Shown: positions 9,668 through 19,717 of the stretch, piece after piece
Layout: each line of letters starts with the position of its first letter
Position numbering within the stretch: position 1 is the first letter of the stretch
DNA from: Paenibacillus farraposensis
Lineage (GTDB): Bacteria; Bacillota; Bacilli; Paenibacillales; Paenibacillaceae
Length of the DNA stretch: 64,000 nt
Assembly: GCF_020736845.1 (NCBI RefSeq)
Contig: NZ_JAFFQR010000064.1
Location: 441,696-505,695, forward strand
Reading direction: 5' to 3'
The notes under the pieces: generated by a model
What the model saw: only the letters and a program-made list of their open reading frames with translations
The model's database searches: none
What the model was told of the DNA's origin: nothing
Position numbers and translations under genes: made by a program

Positions 9668-10173
9668 TAGTGATGCCCCCCCAAACCGAGGATGGCATAT
9701 ATAACACCTACGACAAATGCGGCCACAACCCCGAATACAACAACCGATCCTGCAAGTTTAAACATATTTGCGCCCACTCCGAGTACCAGTCCCTCAGAAC
9801 GATATTCCAATGCAGCCGAACACATCGAGTTGGCAAATCCTGTAATGGGTACAGCGGTTCCCGCTCCCGCCCACTGGGCAATCTTATCGTAGACCCCAAT
9901 GCAGGTTAAGATGACCGCCAGCAGGATCATCATGGAGGAAGTCGGCGCCGCAGCGTCTTTGGCAGAAAGGTGCATCCCTGCCATAAAAGCCTCCTGAATC
10001 GCCTGCCCAATCACACAGATGACGCCCCCAACCAGAAAAGCGCGCACACAATTGGCAAATACCTTCCTAGAAGGTTCATGTTTTTTGAAAACACTCTGAT
10101 AGTCCTTCTCATTTATGGACAGCGGAGACGTATTAGTTCGAAAACTGCGTTGCCCTGATTTAGCTGGCATCAT
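9667..10173 (-). CDS. spoVAC: Stage V sporulation protein AC
   Basis: First gene of the spoVAC-D-E operon. SpoVAC is an integral membrane protein described as a mechanosensitive channel for DPA release during germination. It has 168 residues with several membrane segments. Family motifs AFLVGGVICVIGQ and GAGTAVPITGFANSMCSAA mirror those of SpoVAE, reflecting their homology. Two ATG codons stand in tandem after GGGGTGGTG; the first is used here. A sigma-G-like promoter lies about 100 bp upstream. Confidence 0.94.
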   Translation of the reverse strand: MMPAKSGQRSFRTNTSPLSINEKDYQSVFKKHEPSRKVFANCVRAFLVGGVICVIGQAIQEAFMAGMHLSAKDAAAPTSSMMILLAVILTCIGVYDKIAQWAGAGTAVPITGFANSMCSAALEYRSEGLVLGVGANMFKLAGSVVVFGVVAAFVVGVIYAILGLGGHH

Positions 10174-10271
10174 TCACCACCCCTTTGACGTAAATTCCGC
10201 ACTTGGCGGCTCTGATTGTTGAGGCTGTATCATTATTAGCTCTATGGGGAACTGTTATGTCAGGAAAATGA

Positions 10272-10300
10272 TATCATGGACATTCCGTACAAATACATTC
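10272..10300 (-). promoter_or_regulatory. Putative sigma-G promoter of spoVAC
   Basis: On the minus strand GAATG (10296-10300) is separated by 17 bp from CATGATA (10272-10278). These match the sigma-G consensus GHATR / CATNNTA in full. The predicted leader is about 90 nt. The gene content (forespore DPA uptake) fits forespore control. Confidence 0.6.
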
Positions 10301-10352
10301 ATACTTGAATACATGCGACCACTGGTTAATTAGTAAGGAGTGAGGTACCAAC

Positions 10353-11432
10353 ATGGAATCAAAAACATTGGAATTGTTTAAAACTTTAACGGAGTTTCCG
10401 TCCATTTCGGGTCATGAGCGAGAGCTGCGGGCATGGGTAAAAGAGCGGATATCCGATTATACGGATGAAATCGTGCAAGATCGGCTGGGCAGTCTTTTTG
10501 GTGTTCTGCGCGGTGAAGAAAGCGGACCACGTGTAATGGTGGCAGGCCATCTCGATGAGGTCGGATTTATCGTGAACGGCATTACGGAAAATGGAATGAT
10601 TCGTTTTCAACCGGTTGGAGGCTGGTGGAGTCAGGCCATCATGTCTCAGCGTCTACAGGTGCTGACTCCAAACGGACCGGTAATCGGCGTAGTCGGCTCT
10701 GTCTCGCCACACCTGCTTGATGAAGCGCAACGCAGCAAGCCAATGGACATCAAGCATATGTATCTGGATATCGGCGTGGACAGCCGCCAGGAAGCACAAA
10801 ATCTGGGAATCGTGCCTGGCACGGCCATTGTGCCGATCTGTGAGTTCACTCCACTCGCGAATCCTAAAAAAATCATGGCCAAAGCATGGGATAACCGTTA
10901 TGGTGTAGGCTTGGCGATTGAACTACTGGAGGCATTACATAAGGAAAAGGGCAAGCTTCCTAATACGTTGTTTGCAGGAGCTACCGTTCAAGAGGAAGTA
11001 GGACTGCGCGGGGCACGCACAGCGGCCAATCTGATTCAACCGGACATTTTCTTTGCGCTGGATTGCAGTGCAGCCAACGATATGGGCGGAGATCCAAATG
11101 CATACGGACAGCTTGGCAAAGGCGCACTGCTGCGGGTATTTGATCCGGGAATGATCACACATCGCGGGATCGTCGAATATGTACAGGATATGGCGGACAC
11201 ACACAACATCAAATATCAATATTTCATTTCTACAGGAGGAACGGATGCAGGTCAGGTCCACTTAAGCGGAATTGGCGTACCGTCTACCGTTATCGGCATT
11301 TGTGGACGATACATTCATACATCCTCATCTATTATTCACACCGATGATTATGATGCCGCCAAAGAGCTAATCGTCAAGCTAGTTCAAAATCTGGATCGTA
11401 CAACGCTGAATACCATCATTGAACGAGCCTAG
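10353..11432 (+). CDS. M42 family metallo-aminopeptidase
   Basis: A 359-residue dinuclear-metal aminopeptidase of family M42 (glutamyl aminopeptidase / FrvX group), cytosolic, trimming peptides. Metal ligands and catalytic residues are seen in [11 protein letters not shown] (His-x-Asp), AWDNRYG (Asp), QEEVGLRGA (Glu-Glu), ALDCSAA (Asp) and a late [11 protein letters not shown] (His). A GAGG lies 7 nt before the ATG. It is monocistronic, divergent from spoVAC, and followed by a strong terminator. Confidence 0.93.
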   Translation: MESKTLELFKTLTEFPSISGHERELRAWVKERISDYTDEIVQDRLGSLFGVLRGEESGPRVMVAGHLDEVGFIVNGITENGMIRFQPVGGWWSQAIMSQRLQVLTPNGPVIGVVGSVSPHLLDEAQRSKPMDIKHMYLDIGVDSRQEAQNLGIVPGTAIVPICEFTPLANPKKIMAKAWDNRYGVGLAIELLEALHKEKGKLPNTLFAGATVQEEVGLRGARTAANLIQPDIFFALDCSAANDMGGDPNAYGQLGKGALLRVFDPGMITHRGIVEYVQDMADTHNIKYQYFISTGGTDAGQVHLSGIGVPSTVIGICGRYIHTSSSIIHTDDYDAAKELIVKLVQNLDRTTLNTIIERA

Positions 11433-11455
11433 TTTTAACATAAATTTACATCATA

Positions 11456-11507
11456 TCCAAAAAAACAGTCAATGCACGGTACAACGTGTCTTGACTGTTT
11501 TTTTGGA
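11456..11507. terminator. Terminator with 17-bp perfect stem
   Basis: Arms at 11456-11472 and 11491-11507 are perfectly complementary (core ACAGTCAA / TTGACTGT) with A- and T-runs on both sides. It can stop both the M42 gene and the convergent YdjM-like gene. Confidence 0.93.
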
Positions 11508-11560
11508 TTCAAAGAATGGCTGTAAAGTCCTCGCTTTAATAGAAATATAGGATGCAAGAC

Positions 11561-12277
11561 TCACATCAAATGCTTATAACGAAGCAATGCAATCACGACA
11601 AGTATTGCTGTCAGAGCAATGCAGACGTTTTCTACCTTTGCTCCCTTGCGGGTCCCGGTGCTCATCAGCTTAAACCGCAGCTTCCATTTGAACGGCGGTA
11701 AAGGTTTAATACCGTTATTCGTCAAGGAATCAGCCAGCAAATGCAGCAAATACGCCATACCTCCGGCCAGCCATATGCTGTCTCCGTGCAACCGGGTTGT
11801 TGCATACAGCAGCCCGGTCCAGGCCGCTGTTCCATACACCGTGTGTGTCAATCCCCTGTGCGGGACAAGTGTACAGATAATCAGCAGACATCCGGCAATG
11901 TAATTCCACGGCGCATATGCTTCCCCATACCAGGCTATGCCAATGCCAATTAAAAAGATAATGACCTTGCGCATGGATCGTGAAGGCATAAAAGAAGCGC
12001 TGATCATCAGCAGAGCCAGAATCAGATTCCACGGTGGCGGGGCCATGGGGGTAAAAAATACCCATCCGGCAGCCCCAATCATCAGAAGCTGTATGAGTCT
12101 CAGCATTTTGGCAGGCAACGCACGACTCACGAGCATTGAGTTAGGCTCGTCAATATCCGGCAGCAGTGAACCGACTACAGCGGCAGCCACGGCAGCCGGA
12201 GTCACTTCATATCCACTCAAAGCTAATACCGACAGGGAGACCCCGGTTCCAATAATCAAATGGGCTCTTCCCATCAT
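11561..12277 (-). CDS. YdjM-like membrane-bound metal-dependent hydrolase
   Basis: Member of the YdjM (LexA-regulated in E. coli) putative membrane metal-dependent hydrolase family. Seen: MMGRAHLIIGTG at the N-terminus (conserved His), LLPDIDEPNS (conserved Asp-x-Asp) and HRGLTHT (two conserved His), with about six hydrophobic stretches. The start at 12277 was chosen because AAAGGA lies 11 nt upstream and the family begins at this MGRAH; an upstream in-frame extension of 19 codons is Cys-rich and unlike the family. The substrate is unknown. Confidence 0.82.
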   Translation of the reverse strand: MMGRAHLIIGTGVSLSVLALSGYEVTPAAVAAAVVGSLLPDIDEPNSMLVSRALPAKMLRLIQLLMIGAAGWVFFTPMAPPPWNLILALLMISASFMPSRSMRKVIIFLIGIGIAWYGEAYAPWNYIAGCLLIICTLVPHRGLTHTVYGTAAWTGLLYATTRLHGDSIWLAGGMAYLLHLLADSLTNNGIKPLPPFKWKLRFKLMSTGTRKGAKVENVCIALTAILVVIALLRYKHLM

Positions 12278-12430
12278 GGTGCAAAACATCCTTTCGTTGC
12301 AGCATAAGCAGAGTTCAACATCACTCTGTTTCAATCAGCATGATTCGATTGTATACGACAAACAAAAGGAGAACAATAGTTCGCTTATTCTATTAAAAGA
12401 CATCGTTCAAAAGTCCCAATATACACACGC

Positions 12431-13582
12431 CTAAAGTATTTTTTGATACAGTGCAATAACTTCCTCCTTGGTCGGCTGAAATGGATTGCCTGGTGCGCAT
12501 GCATCTTTCATAGCATGATCCGCTAATAAATCGAGGTCGGGATCGGTCACTCCAAGTTCAGACAAGCGTTCCGGGATTCCAACCTCCTGAGCTAGACCCC
12601 GAATGGCATCCACCACAAACTCGGCACATTCCTCGTCAGTTCGCCCTTTAACCGGAAACCCGATCGCCTTTGCGATCGGCCTGAATTTACGGGGAACATG
12701 GCGTGCATTGGCCTCCTGCACATACGGCAGCAGCATCGCATTACACACACCATGCGGAAGATCGTACACACCGCCGAGCTGATGGGCCATTGCATGCACA
12801 TATCCCAAGCCCGCATTATTGAAGGCCAATCCTCCTAAAAAAACAGCGTATACGAGCTTTTCGCGGGCTTCGATATCCTGACCATTCTCCACAACGACAG
12901 GCAAATAACGGAATATAAGCTCGACAGCAGCTAAGGCTGTGGCATCAGTAACTGAGTAGCCTCCGGGAGTAACCAGTGCTTCGATCGCATGTGTAAGCGC
13001 ATCCATACCTGTCGCTGCAGTTAATTCAGCCGGTTTTCCGACCATTAATTCAGGATCATTGACAGAGATGGATGCCAGACTGTTTTTATCAACCATCACC
13101 ATTTTGACCTTACGCTTCTCATCTGTAATCACATAATTAATAGTAACCTCGCTGGAAGTCCCCGCCGTTGTATTCACCGCTACAATCGGAACGGATGGCC
13201 GCTTGGATTTGTGAACGCCTTCATATTCTGAAATATGACCTCCGTTCGTAACAATGATACCTATCGCTTTGGCCGCATCCTGCGGCGACCCGCCGCCCAC
13301 CGAGACGATAACATCACATTCGTTTTCCTCAAATACCTTCACACCTTCATGAACATTGTCACAGGTAGGGTTAGGCTTGACTCCGTCATATACGATATAT
13401 GGAATTCCATGCTGCTCCAACACAGCGATTACCCGATCAGCAACCCCGTTTCGGCGCAGCCATTTATCTGTCACGATAAGCACTTTCAAAAATCCTTTCT
13501 CTTGCAGCAGTGGTCCCAGATCCCTAAGACATCCGCTTCCCATTAAGTTCACAGGCGGTACATAAAAGACATTCGTTCCCAT
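12431..13582 (-). CDS. Iron-containing alcohol dehydrogenase
   Basis: A 383-residue group III (Fe-dependent) alcohol dehydrogenase that oxidises or reduces short alcohols and aldehydes with NAD(P). The nucleotide site GGGSPQDAAKAIG is near residue 96. The metal site is visible as DALTHAIEAL (Asp, His) and HAMAHQLGG with YDLPHGVCNA (two His). The start at 13580-13582 follows GAGGAGG by 9 nt. It stands alone. The substrate cannot be fixed from sequence. Confidence 0.93.
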   Translation of the reverse strand: MGTNVFYVPPVNLMGSGCLRDLGPLLQEKGFLKVLIVTDKWLRRNGVADRVIAVLEQHGIPYIVYDGVKPNPTCDNVHEGVKVFEENECDVIVSVGGGSPQDAAKAIGIIVTNGGHISEYEGVHKSKRPSVPIVAVNTTAGTSSEVTINYVITDEKRKVKMVMVDKNSLASISVNDPELMVGKPAELTAATGMDALTHAIEALVTPGGYSVTDATALAAVELIFRYLPVVVENGQDIEAREKLVYAVFLGGLAFNNAGLGYVHAMAHQLGGVYDLPHGVCNAMLLPYVQEANARHVPRKFRPIAKAIGFPVKGRTDEECAEFVVDAIRGLAQEVGIPERLSELGVTDPDLDLLADHAMKDACAPGNPFQPTKEEVIALYQKIL

Positions 13583-13858
13583 ACTCAAAAGCCTCCTCTA
13601 TGCTTATCGTTCTTCAGTCATCCCTGCCTTAAATTATCATGCTACATCTTATCGATCCTATCATTGGTTTTATAAACTGTCTGCGAAAAAAAACACATTT
13701 CCTAAAAACATCCCTTTTGACCTATGCCTCCTATGTTGACAAATTTCTTCTATATTTTCTTTTTGCCTTAAAGCCCTATTGAATAATTTGAAATATTATG
13801 TAATATAGTGTTTATATTTACTGTATATATCTATTAAATTACTAAGGAGGAAATAATT

Positions 13859-14572
13859 ATGAAGAATAATGTTGCGTTCCGCAAGCTTAAAACCGTCGGT
13901 CTGACGTCGTTGCTCAGTCTTGCTTTGTTCGCTCTTCCCGCCTCTGCAGCTTGGAATGGTACATACACGGGATACGCCACCTATACAGGATCAGGTTACT
14001 CGGGAGGAGCATTACTGCTTGATCCCGTTCCTTCGAATGCCAAAATTACAGCTCTTAACCGCACCCAGCTGAATTATAACGGAATCAAGGCCGCATTAGC
14101 CGGAGCCTATCTGGAAGTTCAAGGTCCCAAAGGGAAAACAACCGTATATGTCACGGATCTTTACCCTGAAGGTCCAAGCGGCGCGCTTGATCTGTCTCCG
14201 AATGCATTCAGCCAGATCGGCAATATGGTTGATGGAAAAATCAATATTTCGTGGAAGGTTATCAGGGCTCCGGTTACCGGCAATGTCTCCTATCGCATTA
14301 AAGAAGGCAGCAGCAGATGGTGGGCAGCTATTCAAGTACGCAATCATAAATATCCGGTCTTGAAAATGGAAGTTCAACAGAACGGACAATGGCTCAAACT
14401 TGAGAAACAGGACTATAACTACTTTTTAGGCACTAATTTAGGGAACCAGTCTCTGAAAATACGGATTACAGACATTCGCGGCGTAGCGCTGAATGATACC
14501 ATTCCAGCTCTCGCGGAAAATGGCTCAGGCGGGGCCTATATCGTTAAAGGCAACGTGCAATTCCCTGACTAA
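13859..14572 (+). CDS. yoaJ: Secreted bacterial expansin (YoaJ/EXLX1 type)
   Basis: A 237-residue secreted expansin that loosens plant cell-wall cellulose without hydrolysis. A signal peptide ends at PASA-AW (about residue 30). Domain 1 (double-psi beta barrel) has YTGSGYSGGALLLDP and TDLYPEGPSGALDLSP with the conserved Asp; domain 2 (CBM63) has RWWAAIQVRNHKYPV with the planar aromatics that bind cellulose. AGGAGG precedes the ATG by 8 nt. Close similarity to B. subtilis YoaJ is clear throughout. It fits a root-associated lifestyle. Confidence 0.95.
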   Translation: MKNNVAFRKLKTVGLTSLLSLALFALPASAAWNGTYTGYATYTGSGYSGGALLLDPVPSNAKITALNRTQLNYNGIKAALAGAYLEVQGPKGKTTVYVTDLYPEGPSGALDLSPNAFSQIGNMVDGKINISWKVIRAPVTGNVSYRIKEGSSRWWAAIQVRNHKYPVLKMEVQQNGQWLKLEKQDYNYFLGTNLGNQSLKIRITDIRGVALNDTIPALAENGSGGAYIVKGNVQFPD

Positions 14573-14787
14573 TTCCAACCGTCAATTCATTCATTGAAAC
14601 GGACAAGTCCGGCCGGGAACCGACGTAATCCAATCTGCGTATGGTGTTCCCAGCCTTTTTAAGAAAAAGTTGTGATTTTTCACAAAAAATCGGTTTGTTT
14701 ACTGTCTTGTTCATAACAACATACGTATAATGAATACATAAATAGGGTGTACTTTACAGCTTGTGTACACAGACAGGAGGCCTGCCC

Positions 14788-17049
14788 ATGAGCAATTTCA
14801 AAAAGCATCACAAGCTTCACAGCAAATTGCTGATCAGCATCACATTATGCATTACGCTAACGTTGCTGGTATCTACCACTGTGTATTATTTTTACTATAT
14901 TCGAGTGGAAAAGGAGCAGGCGTTCGAAGCCAATCACAGCAGCCTGACATTGAGAAGCAAAGAGGTCATTAACATGACATCTATCGCTCAATCGCTGGCA
15001 TTTCAAATGTACCGCAGCAGCACCCTGTCCAAATTGCTCTATTATCCCAAGCCCAATGTTTATGATGTAACCGCTGCCATGACCGAACTAAATAATTATC
15101 TCAATTCCATGCCTTATATCGAATCCATCTATGTGTATAATCCCAAAAGCGGTACCTTCTACATTGCATCCTCACAAGGACAAAACGGGTTATTCAGCAA
15201 AAACGAGCTGGCGGACACAGATATCATTCGGGTGCTGGAGCATTATCAGGACTATAAACCGTTCACACCTATTCCTCGCACGTATCCGCTGCTGTCTGCC
15301 TCAGACTCCGAAGCTGGAGCAAAGCAAGCAGGCACAGATATCGCAGCTTATACGTATTTATGCTATGACGCAATCAACTCGAACGAAGCCATGAATTCGG
15401 CTGTGATTGTCAATGTTTCTGCGGCTTGGATGAACAAGGAAATGGCGGAAATCCTTGTATCGGGTGGAGCTGCTTATATTTTGGACGATCAAGGCACACT
15501 GTTGTCCGGCACAACCCTGACAGAAGAATCTTTGGACGAAAAAGAACAGTTATGGCTGCACACACGCGTAAAAAAGCAGACAACAGGCTATTTTGTAGAA
15601 GGTTTTCATGGTAAAAGATCACTTATTTCCTACACCTCGCCAGACGGACTGGGCTGGCAGTATATTAGTGTCACCCCTTATGAAAGCGTTGTCAAAATGG
15701 CGAGCGTCATTCGCAATGCCATGCTCCTGATCGCTGCCATCATTGCACTGGCAGGCTTCGTAGCATCTTGGCTGCTGTCTAAAATGCTATACACGCCGAT
15801 CGGCCAGATTGTTAATCATATGAATTCACTGGAATCGGAGAAGCGCAACAGCATATACACGATGCGGCAAAATATTTTACGGAATGTTATTGGGGGAATC
15901 CAATTGCTCCCTAGCGGAGAAAGGCCGGAACGGCTGCATGAACTTGGGATTACATTCCAGTTCGATAAAGATTACCGTCTGGTCCTGTTGCGAATCGATG
16001 ACTATGCCCGATGGCGCAACGAACGTGGTTCTGATCTTCTCCCCTACAAGTTTGCCATTATGAATATTGCTTCTGAAATATGCGGGCAGACGTACCGGGT
16101 AGAGACTGTTGATATAGATGAGGATAGCATTCTGCTGATGCTCAACATTCTTGATCCTGCAGAGTATACAGACCCTGTGCTGCTCGAAACCCTGCTGCGG
16201 CAAATCCGCGAGGCCTGCATTGAATATTTGAAGCTGAGTGTTTCACTCACCTATAGCGCGATCACAAGCCAGCCGGAACGGCTGCATTTGCTGTACCGTC
16301 AGGTTCGGGAGGCATCTATGCACCGATTCTTTCGGGGACATGGCTGTATTATTAATGCACAGCACACAACAGACGAAGAGGTGCAAAATACTTATATATA
16401 CCCGGCAGATAAGGAAAAGAAAATGCTTGATACGCTCCTATCCGGTCATACAGATGATGCTCACAGCATGCTTGCAGATTTGCTGATGCATATGGAGGAA
16501 TATCCGTTTTCCACCGTTAAGATCGCGATATCCCGGCTTATCATGAGTGTGAATAATGCCACTCGGCATATGAGCGAGCGAAATGGATTCTCCGTGGAAT
16601 CCAGGACCGAATTACCGTCCCCGGATCGGTTAGAGACTGCCGTGGATCTGATCAAGCATTACCATTTGGTCTTTGATCATATTCGCTCCGGTCTGACGGA
16701 AAAACGAAATACGAAGCAGGAACGATTGGTGCGGCAAATTAATGAGCGAATTGAGCAGGCTTATGCCGATCCCGATTTTTGCCTTAATCAGATTGCGGAA
16801 GAACTGGATAGGTCACCGATCTATGTCAGCAGGCTGTATAAGCAGCAAACCATGTCTACCATCGTAGAGGTCATACAACAGCTGCGCATCCGCAAAGCCT
16901 GCGAGCTGCTGGAGCAGACCGATTGGTCGGTGGCTGACGTGGCCGAACAAACCGGATTTGCGAGCAGTTCCTATTTCCACCGCATGTTCAAGCGCAGCTT
17001 GGGCGTAACCCCAACAGATTTTCGCCGTTCTAAAGCGAATGCACAATAA
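14788..17049 (+). CDS. AraC-family transcriptional regulator with extracellular sensor domain
   Basis: A 753-residue membrane sensor-regulator of the Paenibacillus YesN/AraC type. One membrane segment lies near residues 14-37, an extracytoplasmic Cache-like sensor follows, and a second membrane segment lies near 310-332. The last ~100 residues hold two helix-turn-helix motifs (FCLNQIAEELDRSPIYVSRL and VADVAEQTGFASSSYFHRMF). The ATG at 14788 follows AGGAGG; an upstream in-frame codon is not preceded by a site. It converges on the LplB/C/A-type ABC operon, which it most likely controls. Confidence 0.92.
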   Translation: MSNFKKHHKLHSKLLISITLCITLTLLVSTTVYYFYYIRVEKEQAFEANHSSLTLRSKEVINMTSIAQSLAFQMYRSSTLSKLLYYPKPNVYDVTAAMTELNNYLNSMPYIESIYVYNPKSGTFYIASSQGQNGLFSKNELADTDIIRVLEHYQDYKPFTPIPRTYPLLSASDSEAGAKQAGTDIAAYTYLCYDAINSNEAMNSAVIVNVSAAWMNKEMAEILVSGGAAYILDDQGTLLSGTTLTEESLDEKEQLWLHTRVKKQTTGYFVEGFHGKRSLISYTSPDGLGWQYISVTPYESVVKMASVIRNAMLLIAAIIALAGFVASWLLSKMLYTPIGQIVNHMNSLESEKRNSIYTMRQNILRNVIGGIQLLPSGERPERLHELGITFQFDKDYRLVLLRIDDYARWRNERGSDLLPYKFAIMNIASEICGQTYRVETVDIDEDSILLMLNILDPAEYTDPVLLETLLRQIREACIEYLKLSVSLTYSAITSQPERLHLLYRQVREASMHRFFRGHGCIINAQHTTDEEVQNTYIYPADKEKKMLDTLLSGHTDDAHSMLADLLMHMEEYPFSTVKIAISRLIMSVNNATRHMSERNGFSVESRTELPSPDRLETAVDLIKHYHLVFDHIRSGLTEKRNTKQERLVRQINERIEQAYADPDFCLNQIAEELDRSPIYVSRLYKQQTMSTIVEVIQQLRIRKACELLEQTDWSVADVAEQTGFASSSYFHRMFKRSLGVTPTDFRRSKANAQ

Positions 17050-17065
17050 GTGAATAGACTGACAT

Positions 17066-17105
17066 AAAAAAGCAAGCCCCCAGCTTTCTGGAGACTTGCT
17101 TTTTT
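17066..17105. terminator. Bidirectional terminator between araC-type gene and ABC operon
   Basis: Stem AAGCAAG / CTTGCTT with inner CCAG / CTGG pairs, A-run on the left and T-run on the right. It serves both convergent genes. Confidence 0.9.
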
Positions 17106-17152
17106 CTTCTTTCGATCACAACAACTTTTGAAATCTCGCTCACCTTGCCAAA

Positions 17153-18694
17153 CTACTTAATCCCCTTCTCCCTTACGTAAGCTTCCCATTGCTTGGTGTA
17201 TTCCGTCTGAATTTTCTCCAATCCAGCCTGGTTTGCCTTTTGCAAGAAGGTTTGCAAGCCTTGATCCACGTTGTCAATCAGGCCAGCCTGGAGCGGATAC
17301 AGATATTGCTTCTCAACCTGCTCCAAAGCCGCTTTTTCAGCTTGATAGGTCGTATAATCCTCTGCAAAGCCGGTAAACAGATCAGGCTTCTGGATTTTAT
17401 CCAGCTCGGCAAAAATCTTCTTCACACGGTCAAAGCCTGAGTCAAACAGCATATATTCCGGGTTGCGCCAAGCCCAACTGTTCATGCCTTCCCGCGAAAA
17501 ACCGTTGGTACTGCTATTACCTATCATTTGATAGTAGCCATCTTTGACTTCATAGTTTTTTCCTTCAATACCATATTGTGTGAGCAGGTTATAGCGTTTG
17601 TCGGTCACAAGCTTTTCATAGAAGGCCAATGCGCGCGCCGGATTAGGACTGCTTTTTGGAATCGCAAAGCCGTTATGAATCGGATGCACCGGAGTTGCAA
17701 AGCCCGTCGTCAGCGGGAACGGATAATATTCAAGCTTCCAATTCGGGTGAGACGCTTTAAGTTTGATGACCATATCATTATACCGGGTTGGATTGTCACC
17801 AAAAATACTTGCAGCTTTACCGGAAGTCACTTGATCCTGGAGCGTATCTTTTACGTTCAGTACATTTTTAGGAATAAATCCTTTATCCGCCCAGCGTTTG
17901 TAAGTATTCAGCTCTTCTTTTTGCTCATCGGACCCCCAATATTTATAAACCTCTGTTGGTTTTTCATATTTAATACCAATGCCGTAAGGCAAAGCTCCTA
18001 TGCTCTTTGTTACCAGCTCGGAATAGCGGTCATGCAGGTTCCCTTTAATATCGCTGTTCAGCGAGGCCGGCTTCATATTAGGCTCGTGCTGACGGATACC
18101 ATCTATATAAGCCTCGTAGCTCTTTATATCCGTAGGCTTAGGCAGATTGTATTTCTCGCGTAAATCCTCGCGCCACACAAAGCCGTCTGTCACATACTCC
18201 TTGTATGTTCCAGGCACAGTGTAAATTTTGCCTCCGATTTTGACGCCATCCCACATCTCCTGAGGCACAAATTTTTGCAGAGCAGGTGCGGCCTTCGGCA
18301 GCAGATCGTCAAGCGGCAGAAATGCGCCCTTCTTGGCATAGGCCTGATACTGCGTCCAGTCTGCGGTAAATATCAGGTCAATCGGCTGACCCGAGGACAA
18401 TAACAGCTTATATTTCTGATCCCAGTCCGTCCATGTCGTATAGTTAAACTTGACGGTGGCATTCAGATCCTTTTCGGCCATTTTATTGATCTCAGCCTCA
18501 ACTGCCGGCAAATCCTTTGGAGCATCGCCCAGCATATAAAATTGCAGCTGCACTTTTGTGGACTTATCATCCTCTCCGTTTGCTTTTTGTGCGCTGTTTC
18601 CGCTACCGCCTCCACAACCGGCTAATAGCGCCATGATGACCATTACTGCAACCAGGATGGACATGCGTTGCTTTCTAGTCTTTGTAAATGTCAT
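17153..18694 (-). CDS. Extracellular solute-binding lipoprotein (LplA type)
   Basis: A 513-residue family 1-like substrate-binding lipoprotein of a carbohydrate ABC importer. The lipobox LLAGC is at the N-terminus, followed by a GGGSGNS linker. The mature part resembles LplA/YtcQ proteins common in Paenibacillus, thought to bind oligosaccharides. AAGGAGG precedes the ATG. It is the third gene of the permease-permease-binding protein operon, separated from the second permease by 111 bp that contain a cre-like site. No ATPase gene is present; such systems usually share MsmX. Confidence 0.9.
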   Translation of the reverse strand: MTFTKTRKQRMSILVAVMVIMALLAGCGGGSGNSAQKANGEDDKSTKVQLQFYMLGDAPKDLPAVEAEINKMAEKDLNATVKFNYTTWTDWDQKYKLLLSSGQPIDLIFTADWTQYQAYAKKGAFLPLDDLLPKAAPALQKFVPQEMWDGVKIGGKIYTVPGTYKEYVTDGFVWREDLREKYNLPKPTDIKSYEAYIDGIRQHEPNMKPASLNSDIKGNLHDRYSELVTKSIGALPYGIGIKYEKPTEVYKYWGSDEQKEELNTYKRWADKGFIPKNVLNVKDTLQDQVTSGKAASIFGDNPTRYNDMVIKLKASHPNWKLEYYPFPLTTGFATPVHPIHNGFAIPKSSPNPARALAFYEKLVTDKRYNLLTQYGIEGKNYEVKDGYYQMIGNSSTNGFSREGMNSWAWRNPEYMLFDSGFDRVKKIFAELDKIQKPDLFTGFAEDYTTYQAEKAALEQVEKQYLYPLQAGLIDNVDQGLQTFLQKANQAGLEKIQTEYTKQWEAYVREKGIK

Positions 18695-18728
18695 GTGAAT
18701 CCTCCTTTTGAAATGGCTGTCTGTTTAA

Positions 18729-18743
18729 ATAAAACGCTTACAA
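18729..18743 (-). promoter_or_regulatory. cre-like site before the solute-binding protein gene
   Basis: On the minus strand this reads TTGTAAGCGTTTTAT, 14 of 15 positions of the CcpA consensus WTGNAANCGNWNNCW. It lies between the second permease and the binding-protein gene. Confidence 0.5.
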
Positions 18744-18805
18744 AAAGTGCTGCTTAGATGGCACAACGTTGGCACATCATGCCATCGTAAGCGATATATC
18801 CCGGT

Positions 18806-19699
18806 TTAGCCTTTTACCGCCCCAATGGTCAGGCCCTTGACAAAATAGCGCTGAATGAACGGGTACAGGAGTAAAATAGGCCCGGTAACCACGATCGCCA
18901 TTGCCATTTTGGTCGACTCGGTCGGCATGTCATTGGAAAGTGATACCCCCGTACCAGCCCCCATTTGGGCGATAAATTGCATGGAATTAATTACATTATA
19001 CAGATAATATTGCAGCTGATATTTATGCGGATCATTAATAAAGAGTGAAGACGAGAACCAGTCATTCCAGTATGCCAGGGCCAAAAACAGCCCAACAGTG
19101 GCAATCCCCGGCGTGGATAGTGGCAGCACAATCCGGTAGTAGATCTTGAAATCACCCGCACCGTCAATTTTGGCCGACTCGAACAGCTCTTCCGGCATGG
19201 AGGAACGTATAAAGTTTTTCATCAGAATGATCAGAAACGGAGTCATCAGCCCCGGAAAAATAAGCACCGTATACGTATCCAGCAACCCAAAATACTTCGT
19301 CAGCATAATGTACCAGGGAACTAACCCGCCCCCGAACAACGTCGTAAAGTAAATATAGAATGAAAATGCGTTGCGGTATTTAAAATCTTTGCGTGCCAGG
19401 ACATATCCTGCCATCGTCATCAGAAAGAGCCCCAGCGTCGTGCCTATGACCGTGGTAAAAATCGTCACCCCGTATGCCCGCAGCACCTCTTCCGGAAAGG
19501 TGAACACCGTCCGGTATCCTTCCAGCGAGAATTGTTGTGGAATAAAGTGATATCCATCTCTGATAATCGACTCATTACTGGTCAATGAGGCCGAAATGAT
19601 GAGCAGAAACGGGAGTAGACAAGCAATAGAAGCCATAATGATAATCGCATAAGAGATGATTTCAAAAAGCCGGCTGTATGCATCCTCTTTAATCGCCAT
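18806..19699 (-). CDS. Carbohydrate ABC transporter permease (LplC/CUT1 type)
   Basis: A 297-residue inner-membrane permease with six predicted segments. The MalG-like EAA loop is visible around ELFESAKIDGAGDFKIYYRI (conserved EAA..DGA....I..P), followed by VLPLSTPGIATVG. It pairs with the upstream permease and the downstream binding protein. It ends IGAVKG, typical of LplC/YtcP proteins. Confidence 0.93.
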   Translation of the reverse strand: MAIKEDAYSRLFEIISYAIIIMASIACLLPFLLIISASLTSNESIIRDGYHFIPQQFSLEGYRTVFTFPEEVLRAYGVTIFTTVIGTTLGLFLMTMAGYVLARKDFKYRNAFSFYIYFTTLFGGGLVPWYIMLTKYFGLLDTYTVLIFPGLMTPFLIILMKNFIRSSMPEELFESAKIDGAGDFKIYYRIVLPLSTPGIATVGLFLALAYWNDWFSSSLFINDPHKYQLQYYLYNVINSMQFIAQMGAGTGVSLSNDMPTESTKMAMAIVVTGPILLLYPFIQRYFVKGLTIGAVKG

Positions 19700-19717
19700 C
19701 CGTTTGGGTCCTCCTTT

